From the NCBI RefSeq assembly GCF_014699005.1, contig NZ_JACWZY010000038.1, positions 1 through 61,664 on the forward strand: 61,664 bases of DNA, read 5' to 3'. The first letter of the stretch is position 1. The number at the start of each line of letters is the position of its first letter. Made by a program: the position numbers and the translations under genes. The stretch is from Spirosoma profusum. Lineage in GTDB: Bacteria > Bacteroidota > Bacteroidia > Cytophagales > Spirosomataceae. The notes under the pieces are model-generated. The model ran no database searches, was not told the origin of the DNA, and was given only the letters and a program-made list of their open reading frames with translations. Shown one piece after another: positions 9,073-17,380 of the stretch.

Positions 9073-9843
9073 TCACGGTCTATGGTATGGCTTCAGGTAA
9101 AGGTAGGTAAAATAATGGGTATTGTTGGTACAGCCCTAATTGTGGACAAGCTGCCATCGGATAATTCGTCCGGCAAAAACGAGCAAAAGCAACTTGTCGT
9201 TCGATAAATTACCGGTTGGAATAGATCCCTGAAACTATAAACGGTCCTCAACTCATGTTCGTAAAATGCTCCTGCTTGAGACGAAGGATCTGTCATGTAT
9301 CTGCTCCAAAAATGGGCGTTTAATAACTCGGTAAACGTATCACCATGAGTAGAAAAGAATAAATGGAATTGAGCTAGTCGGTAATACTATCAAGGACCAG
9401 GCATCAGCAGGAACACCTAATCTCAAAGTAAACCGCAAGCTGGCGTAAGAGCTGGCTTTTAATTGACGCATACGCCGACGAAGCACAACCACCCGCTGCG
9501 AATTATTACTGTCGGCTACCATCACCACCAATTGTCTGGCCCCGGCCCTATGCCAGCTTACATCAGGCCAGAATCAACCGCCAACTCGTATCAGATTGGG
9601 AAAACGTTGGTAGATTTTACCCAGCTTACTGGCCGACAGGTAAGAAGTTACCTTCGGCCAGTATCCAGTTCACCTGGTGCTGACTATGAGGTGGGTGTTT
9701 TTAAGTAAGGCGTTGGTTTCGTTATCCAAGCAGGAACAGGGTAAGGAGAAGACTTGAGGCAGAATCTTAAAGCGCCCATGAGTTAACTGGGGACAGCAGT
9801 TGTAAGCGTAATTTTTACGGCCACTGACCCCTTACTTCAGAGG
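9073..9843. other. Intergenic region without a supported gene
   Basis: About 770 bp. Three 60-80-codon frames on both strands overlap each other and show no family signal. The segment 9294-9321 (CATGTATCTG, then GGGCGTTT) resembles 3931-3958. It should contain the promoter of the rsbQ-like operon near its left end. Confidence 0.4.
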
Positions 9844-12800
9844 CTAATTCCCACTCAGCCTCAGCCGACTATTGGTCCCAAACAGCAGCCGGCCCGTTGG
9901 CGAATAAGTCACCCGCAAAGCCTGTGCCTGGTAGACAGGAGGTAAACTTACCGCATGATTGAGCGTTACTACGTCAGTAATTAACGGTATACGTCCACAT
10001 GACCACACATTAACGTCATTCCAGTTGCCTGCTTTCAGGGTAAACATACTCCCGCAGCCACTTGGGTTCACTATACTCAAGGGCAGAATCGTCGATACGA
10101 ACCCGCCGACTGGATCAGTGGCCGTTACTGTTACACTGTAGAAAGCGCTGGTACTGGCTGAAACCGTGCCGATGATGGCAAATGGAGACACAAAGCTCAA
10201 GCCTGCCGGTAAACCGATAACAGAGAGTATCAGACTATTGGGTGTTTCGGCATCAGTAAACGCATTGGCTGGAAGGGTATAACTGAAGGACTGTCCCAAT
10301 GTAACTGATTGGGGAGGTATAGGATTCTCCACTCTGGGGTTTCCATTGGCACAATGAGCCAGCCAGTTGTAGGCGAAAGTAGCCTCACCCGGTGTGCCCT
10401 GTTGACGGGCTTTGAGCACAATCACTGGATTGTCGGTGAACAGATTCAACTGATAAGGCTCATGAATGGTGATAGTCGGAACCTCATTCACTACCGAGAG
10501 GCTGATGGGCTGACCATTGATTGCTTCAAAACTGACCATGAAGTTAATGCGCCGTTCATAGTAGCTGATATGATTGCAGTCCAGCATAGTAACTCCAGTG
10601 ATGGCAAAGCTGCGAGGCTGTACTATCAGCAAAAAGCTCGTGCGGACGGACAATCCACCCGGATCGGTTGCCACCACCGTCACGCTGAAGGGCGTACCAA
10701 GGGTAGTCGATGGTGTACCACTGATGGTGTTGGGTGATACAAAACTCAGACCAGATGGCAATCCAATCACCGAAAGGGAAAGGCTGTTGGGAGATTCGGC
10801 ATCGGTGAACGTAGTAGCTGGGATAACGTAACTGAACGCATCCCCGATAATGGCAGATTGAGGAGGAATGACCTGAACCAGTGTGGGCGCACAATTTTGG
10901 TAACTCACACTGGTGCTGGCCGCAGCTGTACAACCATTTGTTCCCGTCAGCGTAACGGAATACGTACCGGCCAACGTAGCATTGATGGCCGACGTAGTGG
11001 CTCCGTTATTCCAGCGATACGTACCGGTGCCTACCGCTGTCAGGCTCACCGAGGTTGTCGCACAGGTCAACGTAGCATTCGCCGGGCTAATACTTATCGA
11101 AGGCGGATTTTGATCGATCGTTACGTTGATGGACGCCGTGCTGGAGCAGCCGTTAGACCCCGTCAACGTAGCGGAATATATTCCTGCCGTGCTCACCGAA
11201 ATGAAGGACGTAGTGGCCCCTGTACTCCATCGATACGTACCCGTGCCGATGGCCGATAAACTAACGACTGGGTTAGTACATGTCAACGTAACACCAGTCG
11301 GCGTTCCGGTCGAGGGGCTGAGCGTTAAGGAAGGTGGCGTTTGATCGGCGATCACGGTGGTAATTGCCGTACTGGAACAACCATTAGTGCCCGTCAACGT
11401 AACGGAATATGTGTTCGCTATACTTGCCGAAATAACAGACGTAGCGGCTCCCGTACTCCAGCGATACGTACCAGTCCCAGCCGCGCTCAGACTGACTGTC
11501 GGACTGGCGCAGGTGAGTGTTGCCGATGCCGGGGCGACACTCAGAGCCGGAGCGCTGTTGTCTATGCCGATTGTTAACGTAGCAGTACTCGTGCAGCCAT
11601 TAGCCGACGTAACAGTAACTGAGTATGTGCCCGCAGTATTGACCAAGGCGGCACCGCTAGTGGGGTTGGAAGCAAGTATGCCGGGGCCACTAAACTGATA
11701 CGTTGTTCCCGGACCGCTGGCTGTACCGGTGGCGGTTAGGGTAGCCGTCGGATTGGCGCAGGTGAGGGTCGTAGTGCTGGCCGTCAGGGTAGCGGTGGAA
11801 GTAGGGGGTACGGTGATGGTAAAACTGATGGGAGTTCCGGAGCAACGGGTACGAACAAAAAAATTCCCTATGTTTCCAGCCAAACTATTAGGAAAACTAA
11901 GCGAGGTGTTCTCTACCTGATTGGTGGCCGTATTGATGATGCTCACATTATTGGAAGTTGAATTGGTCACATAGACCCGACTACCATCGGGGCTTATGCT
12001 CACGCCAATAGGGTTATCGCCTACAGCAATCGTGGTGGTAACAGCGTTGGTGACTGTATTGATTACGCTCACATTATAGGAATTGTTATTGGCGACATAA
12101 GCCCGGCTTCCATCGGGGCTTACGCTCATACCCAAGGGGTAATCCCCAACCGGAATGGTAGCGGTAACCGAGTTGGCAGCTGTATTGATTACGCTCACAG
12201 TATGGGAGTAGTTATTGACCACATAGACCCGGCTTCCATCGGGACTCACGCTTACGCCAACAGGTGTACCTCCAACTGGAATAGTAGCGGTAACCGAATT
12301 AGCAGCTGTATTGATCACACTCACAATATCGGAACCTGGATGGGTGACATAGACTCGGCTTCCATCGGGACTTACACTGACTCCATTGGGGTAATCTCCA
12401 ACTGGAACGGAAGCAGTGATCGAGTTAGTGGTCGTATTGATCACGCTCACAGTATGGGAGTAGTTATTGGCCACATAGACCCGGCTTCCATCAGAACTTA
12501 CACTGATTCCATTGGGGTAATCGCCTACCGGAATAGTGGCAATGACAGTACTGGTGGCAACATCGATTACACTTATATTATGAGATTCGTAATTGGTGAC
12601 GTAGGCTCGGCTTCCATCGGGGCTTATACTCATACATCTAGGCTGTTTCCCAACCGGAATGGACGTAAGTATGGCGTCGGTTACCGGATCATAAACATTA
12701 ACACTGCCTAGGCGGGAAGGAAAAGTAAAAGTGCCCAGATATAATAAATCCCGGAGGGCTGACTGAGGAGTTACGGTGACAATGGCTGTTTGAGTGGTAG

Positions 12801-14703
12801 GCGTATTGTTGATGGCAGTGAATGAACTCAGATTACCGGTTCCGCTGGCAGGTAAACCAATGCCCGGATTGGAGTTGGTCCACTGATAACGCCCTGCAGT
12901 GCCACTAAAGGAAATTGGGCTAACGACTGAACCTGCACACACGGTCTGGCTGCTGACCGGATTGACGGTAGGACTGGGCTCCTGGTCAACCAGGCGCGTG
13001 GCCGTGGCTGTACAGCCGTTAGCCCCGGTGAGTGTGACTGAATACGGACCTGCCGTGCTCACCGAGATGGAGGCCGTAGTGGCTCCCGTACTCCAACGAT
13101 ACGTATCAGTACCAAACCCATCAGAATTAATCGCCTTGAGACTGATCGTTGGGCTGAAGCAGGTGAGGATAGCCGATTCAGGACTGATATTCAGATCAGG
13201 GGCACTGTTGTATGCACCGATTGTTACCGTAGCGGTGCTGGAGCAGCCACTGACTGACGTAACGATTACCGAGTAGTCACCTGCAACATTGACCAGTGCA
13301 GTACTATTTGTGGGGCTGGACGCCAGAATGCCGGGCCCACTAAACTGATACGTTGCCCCCGGATCGCCGTCCGTCCCAGTAGCGGTGAGAATCGCCGTTG
13401 GATTGGCGCAGGTAAGGGGATTGGTGCTGGCCGTCAACGTAGCGGTAGCAGCAGGCGGCACGGTGATGGTAAAGCTGATGGGGTCACCAGAGCAGAGGTC
13501 GGATTTGATAAAATTGCCCCAGTTTCCACCCAACTGACCAGGAAAGCCAGGCGAGGTGCTCACCACTGCGTTGGTGGCTATATTGATCACTTTTACCTCA
13601 TTGGCATTGTAATCGGCCACATACAACCGACTTCCATCGGCATTCAAACTCATCCCATAGAGTTCATCCCCGGCGGCAATAGTGGTGAGGAGGGTGTTAG
13701 TGGCGGCATTTATCACCCGTACTGTACCGTAAGAACCAGTGGACGCATATACCCGACTTCCATCTGGGCTCACGATCACTCCATAGGGCCTATCTATGAC
13801 GAAAATGGACGTTGCAACAGTGTTGGTGACTGCATCGATCACATACACCCGGCTGTCATCGAAACTGGGCACATATAATCGACTACCATCCGGGCTCATA
13901 CTTAATTGCTCGCCCCCGTCTACTGTTGGAATGGTCGAGATGACGGTGTTTGTGGCTGCATCGATCACACTTACGGAATTGGAACTGTGATTGGCCACAT
14001 ACACTCGGCCACCATTAGGACTCACGACTACTCCTCTGGGCCCATCCCCTACGGGAATGGTCGCAATCACGGTGTTGGTGGCCGCATCGATCACACTCAC
14101 GTTATCAGAGTTAGTATTAGTCACATATACACGATTCCCATTGGGGCTCACACTCAACCGATAGGGGGTAAGCCCTACGGTAATGGTAGCGATGACAGTG
14201 TTGGTAACCATGTTAATCACACTCACGGAAGAGGAACTGGCATTGGCCACATACACTCGACTCTTATCGGGTCTTACACTTACGGCAATGGGATTCCTCC
14301 CTACCGGAATGGATGTAATGATAGTATTCGATACTGGGTCAAACACATGTAGGGTACCATTGCCTGATGGTTCTGTAAAGGTACTCATATACAATAAGTC
14401 AGTAGCCAACCGTGGGGTCACGGTGATGAGGGCCGTTTGGGTGGTGGGACTATTGTTAATTGCCGTGAACGAACTCAGATTGCCCGTCCCATTGGCCGCT
14501 AAGCCTATAGCCGGGTTCGAGTTGGTCCATTGGTAACTAGTCGCCGAACCACTAAATGGAATAGCAGCAACTACCGAACCGGCGCACACCGTCTGGCTGC
14601 TGACAGCGTTAACGGTGGCGCTGCACTGTGCCCAACCAGTGTTCAGGCTGCTGAGTAAAATAGCCAGTAATCCAATTAAACGAAAGGTAAAGGGTATGTT
14701 CAT
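9844..14703 (-). CDS. Giant secreted YVTN-propeller/Ig-like protein, 1619 aa
   Basis: Starts at ATG 14703, giving a clear signal peptide (MNIPFTFRLIGLLAILLSS, cleavage near TGWA/QC); the frame is open further upstream but without a leader. Domains in order: Ig-like strand region (SQTVCAGSVV); a first block of about seven YVTN beta-propeller repeats, residues about 100-400 (TNTVIATIPVGDGPRGVVVS units, about 43 aa each); Ig-like repeats; a second YVTN block, about 650-945; more Thr/Ser-rich Ig-like repeats each with LTCANPTATLTATG and ATYSVTLTG-type motifs; two CADG/putative-Ig domains (about 1274 and 1455) flanking a two-Cys module (about 1366-1452); and a C-terminal domain, about 1545-1619 (WNDVNVWSCGR, ending NSRLRLSGN). 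No standard T9SS tail is seen. It is paralogous to the gene at 21.2-26.1 kb. Likely a surface or adhesion protein; ligand unknown. Confidence 0.85.
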   Translation of the reverse strand: MNIPFTFRLIGLLAILLSSLNTGWAQCSATVNAVSSQTVCAGSVVAAIPFSGSATSYQWTNSNPAIGLAANGTGNLSSFTAINNSPTTQTALITVTPRLATDLLYMSTFTEPSGNGTLHVFDPVSNTIITSIPVGRNPIAVSVRPDKSRVYVANASSSSVSVINMVTNTVIATITVGLTPYRLSVSPNGNRVYVTNTNSDNVSVIDAATNTVIATIPVGDGPRGVVVSPNGGRVYVANHSSNSVSVIDAATNTVISTIPTVDGGEQLSMSPDGSRLYVPSFDDSRVYVIDAVTNTVATSIFVIDRPYGVIVSPDGSRVYASTGSYGTVRVINAATNTLLTTIAAGDELYGMSLNADGSRLYVADYNANEVKVINIATNAVVSTSPGFPGQLGGNWGNFIKSDLCSGDPISFTITVPPAATATLTASTNPLTCANPTAILTATGTDGDPGATYQFSGPGILASSPTNSTALVNVAGDYSVIVTSVSGCSSTATVTIGAYNSAPDLNISPESAILTCFSPTISLKAINSDGFGTDTYRWSTGATTASISVSTAGPYSVTLTGANGCTATATRLVDQEPSPTVNPVSSQTVCAGSVVSPISFSGTAGRYQWTNSNPGIGLPASGTGNLSSFTAINNTPTTQTAIVTVTPQSALRDLLYLGTFTFPSRLGSVNVYDPVTDAILTSIPVGKQPRCMSISPDGSRAYVTNYESHNISVIDVATSTVIATIPVGDYPNGISVSSDGSRVYVANNYSHTVSVINTTTNSITASVPVGDYPNGVSVSPDGSRVYVTHPGSDIVSVINTAANSVTATIPVGGTPVGVSVSPDGSRVYVVNNYSHTVSVINTAANSVTATIPVGDYPLGMSVSPDGSRAYVANNNSYNVSVINTVTNAVTTTIAVGDNPIGVSISPDGSRVYVTNSTSNNVSIINTATNQVENTSLSFPNSLAGNIGNFFVRTRCSGTPISFTITVPPTSTATLTASTTTLTCANPTATLTATGTASGPGTTYQFSGPGILASNPTSGAALVNTAGTYSVTVTSANGCTSTATLTIGIDNSAPALSVAPASATLTCASPTVSLSAAGTGTYRWSTGAATSVISASIANTYSVTLTGTNGCSSTAITTVIADQTPPSLTLSPSTGTPTGVTLTCTNPVVSLSAIGTGTYRWSTGATTSFISVSTAGIYSATLTGSNGCSSTASINVTIDQNPPSISISPANATLTCATTSVSLTAVGTGTYRWNNGATTSAINATLAGTYSVTLTGTNGCTAAASTSVSYQNCAPTLVQVIPPQSAIIGDAFSYVIPATTFTDAESPNSLSLSVIGLPSGLSFVSPNTISGTPSTTLGTPFSVTVVATDPGGLSVRTSFLLIVQPRSFAITGVTMLDCNHISYYERRINFMVSFEAINGQPISLSVVNEVPTITIHEPYQLNLFTDNPVIVLKARQQGTPGEATFAYNWLAHCANGNPRVENPIPPQSVTLGQSFSYTLPANAFTDAETPNSLILSVIGLPAGLSFVSPFAIIGTVSASTSAFYSVTVTATDPVGGFVSTILPLSIVNPSGCGSMFTLKAGNWNDVNVWSCGRIPLITDVVTLNHAVSLPPVYQAQALRVTYSPTGRLLFGTNSRLRLSGN

Positions 14704-14762
14704 GAACGGACGTTGATTAAAAAAGGAAGGGAATGTGACAATGTAGAAACCTGGCAAGTGAA

Positions 14763-14918
14763 TCAGGGGGGCAACGTCTGCTCCAGCAGACTCAGTTTAT
14801 ACTGGAAATACCAAACGACAGCCAGCGCCAGCAGACTTAAAACCAGTAGCCATAACCTCAGGCTTCGACGAAGCCGACGAATGGAATCCGGTTTTGGAGA
14901 ATGAGGAGTGTACTTCAC
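14763..14918 (-). CDS. Small single-pass membrane protein, 51 aa
   Basis: A short frame starting at GTG 14918, with an in-frame TGA only four codons upstream. It reads a basic N-terminus (PKPDSIRRLRRSLR), one membrane segment at about residues 21-40 (LWLLVLSLLALAVVWYF) and a short tail ending TLPP. It lies 60 bp upstream of the giant secreted protein gene on the same strand. The positive-inside arrangement and clean hydrophobic stretch argue for a real gene. The function is unknown; it may be a leader-operon membrane peptide. Confidence 0.55.
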   Translation of the reverse strand: MKYTPHSPKPDSIRRLRRSLRLWLLVLSLLALAVVWYFQYKLSLLEQTLPP

Positions 14919-14998
14919 AAATAGCGGTCAGGAATGGAGCCGCTAAGCTGCTTTAAGTCTCAAAAAGCGACAAAAAAAGAGCGTGACAAAAGTGTGAC

Positions 14999-15046
14999 AA
15001 TTACAAAAAGCCCCTCAAATCGATTTTTGAGGGGCTTTTTGTAATT
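14999..15046 (-). terminator. Strong rho-independent terminator
   Basis: A perfect 21-bp inverted repeat, 14999-15019 and 15026-15046, with a GC core (GCCCCTC/GAGGGGC) and a T-run in the descending arm on both strands. It sits directly after the stop codon of the minus-strand TPR-LuxR gene. Confidence 0.9.
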
Positions 15047-15054
15047 ATAGAATT

Positions 15055-16824
15055 TTAGAGTTCCGTCAGGAAGTTATCAATACTAGACTGGTTATTGTCC
15101 CGGAGTTTCCGACTGAGTCGACTCCGATACTGACGAACCGCATCGATGCCTACGCCCAGCACCGTGGCCATTTGCCGGGGCGAATACCCCAGCTTATACA
15201 GGCACAGGAAGCGACTGTCGGCGGGGCTTAAGGTTGGATGCTTTTCTTTAAGCCGATGCAAAAAGCCGGGGTGTACTTTATCAAACAAAGTCTTAAAGGT
15301 AACCCAGTCCTGTTCGGTGAGAATGACGGCTTGCTGAAGCTGTTCCAGCATCGGATGTCTGGGGGCGTTGTCTCCTGCTAATGTCACCTGCGAAAGCTGA
15401 TGCTCCAGTTTTTCCAGCAAATCGCTTTTTTGTTGAATATGCTGCCGAAATTGATCCAGTTGCGACATGGCATGAGTCAGTTCGGTTTCAGCCTGCTGTT
15501 TATCCGCCAGTAACTGCTGTTGCTTTTGTTGATACGTTAGCATTCGGCGGCTGTAGAGCAAATAGGCAATCAACATACTCAGGGCAATCAGGGCTAACAG
15601 ACCATTACGTAGTAAGATTTGCCGGTCTTGTTGTTGTTGTACTACCTGAAGTTGTAGTTGGTCACGTTCGCGCTGCATTGCCATTTCGGCTTTGTGCTTC
15701 AGGCTGATATCGATTTCCTTATTCCATTCATGCGTAGCCGTTGTAGCCGAATCCGTGTAACGTAACGCCATTGCTGTCTGCCCCATTTGCCGGTAACAAC
15801 GGGACAGAACTTCGTACGTCTCGTGGGTAAACTTAACCTGTTTGGTTTGAAGCGCGGCCCGATGAGCCTGATAAGCCGTCTTAAAGGCGAGTTGCGCCTG
15901 ATTACTTTTTAAATAAATACGGGCTAACTGGGCACCAAACGTAGCGGCATTATCCCAAACCTTTCCACGGGTTGTCAAGTCAACTCCTATCCGCAGATAA
16001 TACGTAGCAGAATCGGGTTGTTGCTGGGCCAGCGTTAACCCGATACTTCCCGTCAGAATACCTACCCAATCGTCGTTATTAAAGTTTGCAAGGGGCAACT
16101 GTCGCAATCCCCAGTCAAAGTAGGAGCGGGCTTTCACTACGTTATTCAGCCGTAAATGCGCTAATCCCAGCAGGCAACTCGTGTAGATATGCGTTGACGT
16201 TACGTTGGCAACAGGTTTACTGATCAGCGTCTGACCGATCAAAATGGCATTTTCATAATCAAAGAATTCATAATACGCTCTTGCCAGCACATAAATCGTA
16301 TAATCACGATCGGGGAATTGCTCTTCCTTGAGTGGTTTAATCAATTCGAACGCCCGCATGTAATACGTGAATGCCTGGTAGAAGTTTTGCTGAATATTGA
16401 ACTGATAAAGCCCAATCAACAGCGATACGCGTCCTAATACCAACGTATCGTTGCTGTTTTTTGCCTGTTGTATTAACGTTTGGGCGCGATCCATAAACTC
16501 GCCTTCCCGCCGACGTATCGACCGGTCAATATCCAGCATAGCGGTCTGACAAAGCAGAACATCCGGCTTTCTACCTTTCTGCTGAAAATACGTAGTGAGC
16601 CGGGGAATTAGTCGGCTAGCCTCGTTTGTATCTTTCTGCCAGGCTTTTCCGTAAAGTTTCCGGACAGTCTTATAGCGCTCTGCAGCGGATAAATTGAGTA
16701 GGGAATCAGGTTGAGCCCAGCCGTTAATCCCAGATATAAGATAAGCACCAACAAACCAGACGATTACCTCAATCGTCTTTCGCTTACAAATTGAAGAGTA
16801 GAGAGTAAGCACACGCACTTGCAA
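15055..16824 (-). CDS. TPR-containing membrane regulator with LuxR-type HTH
   Basis: N-terminal signal or anchor segment (KTIEVIVWFVGAYLISG), then TPR-like helical repeats over residues about 45-390 (for example AFTYYMRAFELI, ARAYYEFFDYENAILIG, GLAHLRLNNVVKARSYFDWG). A membrane segment follows at about 405-425 (LLALIALSMLIAYLLYS), then a Gln-rich coiled coil to about 480, then a C-terminal helix-turn-helix at about 530-575 (LSPADSRFLCLYKLGYSP, GVGIDAVRQYRSRLSRKLR). This architecture is widespread in Bacteroidota, where a periplasmic TPR sensor is joined through the membrane to a DNA-binding domain. The start is uncertain: no ATG precedes the signal segment, and TTG 16824, GTG 16818 or GTG 16812 could serve. 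It lies back-to-back with the propeller sensor kinase and is a candidate regulator of the flanking giant genes. Confidence 0.85.
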   Translation of the reverse strand: MQVRVLTLYSSICKRKTIEVIVWFVGAYLISGINGWAQPDSLLNLSAAERYKTVRKLYGKAWQKDTNEASRLIPRLTTYFQQKGRKPDVLLCQTAMLDIDRSIRRREGEFMDRAQTLIQQAKNSNDTLVLGRVSLLIGLYQFNIQQNFYQAFTYYMRAFELIKPLKEEQFPDRDYTIYVLARAYYEFFDYENAILIGQTLISKPVANVTSTHIYTSCLLGLAHLRLNNVVKARSYFDWGLRQLPLANFNNDDWVGILTGSIGLTLAQQQPDSATYYLRIGVDLTTRGKVWDNAATFGAQLARIYLKSNQAQLAFKTAYQAHRAALQTKQVKFTHETYEVLSRCYRQMGQTAMALRYTDSATTATHEWNKEIDISLKHKAEMAMQRERDQLQLQVVQQQQDRQILLRNGLLALIALSMLIAYLLYSRRMLTYQQKQQQLLADKQQAETELTHAMSQLDQFRQHIQQKSDLLEKLEHQLSQVTLAGDNAPRHPMLEQLQQAVILTEQDWVTFKTLFDKVHPGFLHRLKEKHPTLSPADSRFLCLYKLGYSPRQMATVLGVGIDAVRQYRSRLSRKLRDNNQSSIDNFLTEL

Positions 16825-17380
16825 GCTGAGTTCAAACCATCATTGGCTATTTTTTAAGCCAATGATTTATACTGAGATTTAGTGCAAATCCTGTGCCTAA
16901 TCATCAGTCATATATTGCCCAGTTACATGCCATTGTTTACGATCTAATGCAGGGGTGCCATCCGGTTAAAATAGGTGTTTGGCTGACTATCCTACTTTTA
17001 AATCTGCTCCTGTCCACAATTTTTTGCTCATCAGGACTTTGCCTCAGCTTTATCAGTATGCAGCATACCTTGTAACCACTAGTTACAGATTCTCAGAAAA
17101 ACGCTCGTGGCTGTTGCACAACTATCTTGAAGCAAGGTTTGCCATCAAATTTCAGCACCAAACGGCTTACTGGCTGCTAATCCGGTCTAAACTATCCTGT
17201 GTTAAGCATGTGCGAGTATGTACATACTACGTACTTCTGGTCAACCTGAGGAGTTACGCCACAAACCTACGCGTTAAATCGTAGTCTGTTTAAAAGGATA
17301 TGATTTAATAATAAGGAGACTATACGTAGGATTGTTGAATTTACGACTACTTTGTACTTTGTGCAAAATTGTATCCTGCA
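16825..17380. other. Divergent promoter region, no supported gene
   Basis: About 555 bp between the TPR-LuxR gene and the sensor kinase gene. Two plus-strand frames of 60 and 101 codons overlap here, with no family signal and frequent rare starts. An A/T-rich stretch with TACTTTGTACTTTG at about 17347-17360 resembles the Bacteroidota -7 element (TAnnTTTG) just before the kinase start, but no confident -33 box is seen. Confidence 0.4.

Noticed and set aside
12000..12700. Regularly spaced similar segments that could be read as a CRISPR array
   Set aside because: Spacing of about 130 bp matches YVTN propeller repeats in frame with the minus-strand gene; units vary along their whole length.
9959..14536. 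Many plus-strand open frames of 60-169 codons opposite the giant gene
   Set aside because: They are antisense to repetitive Ig-like coding sequence, have no starts with a leader or domain, and their composition mirrors the real gene's repeats.
16979..17284. 101-codon plus frame before the kinase gene
   Set aside because: Overlaps a second frame, has no domain, and lies in a divergent promoter region.
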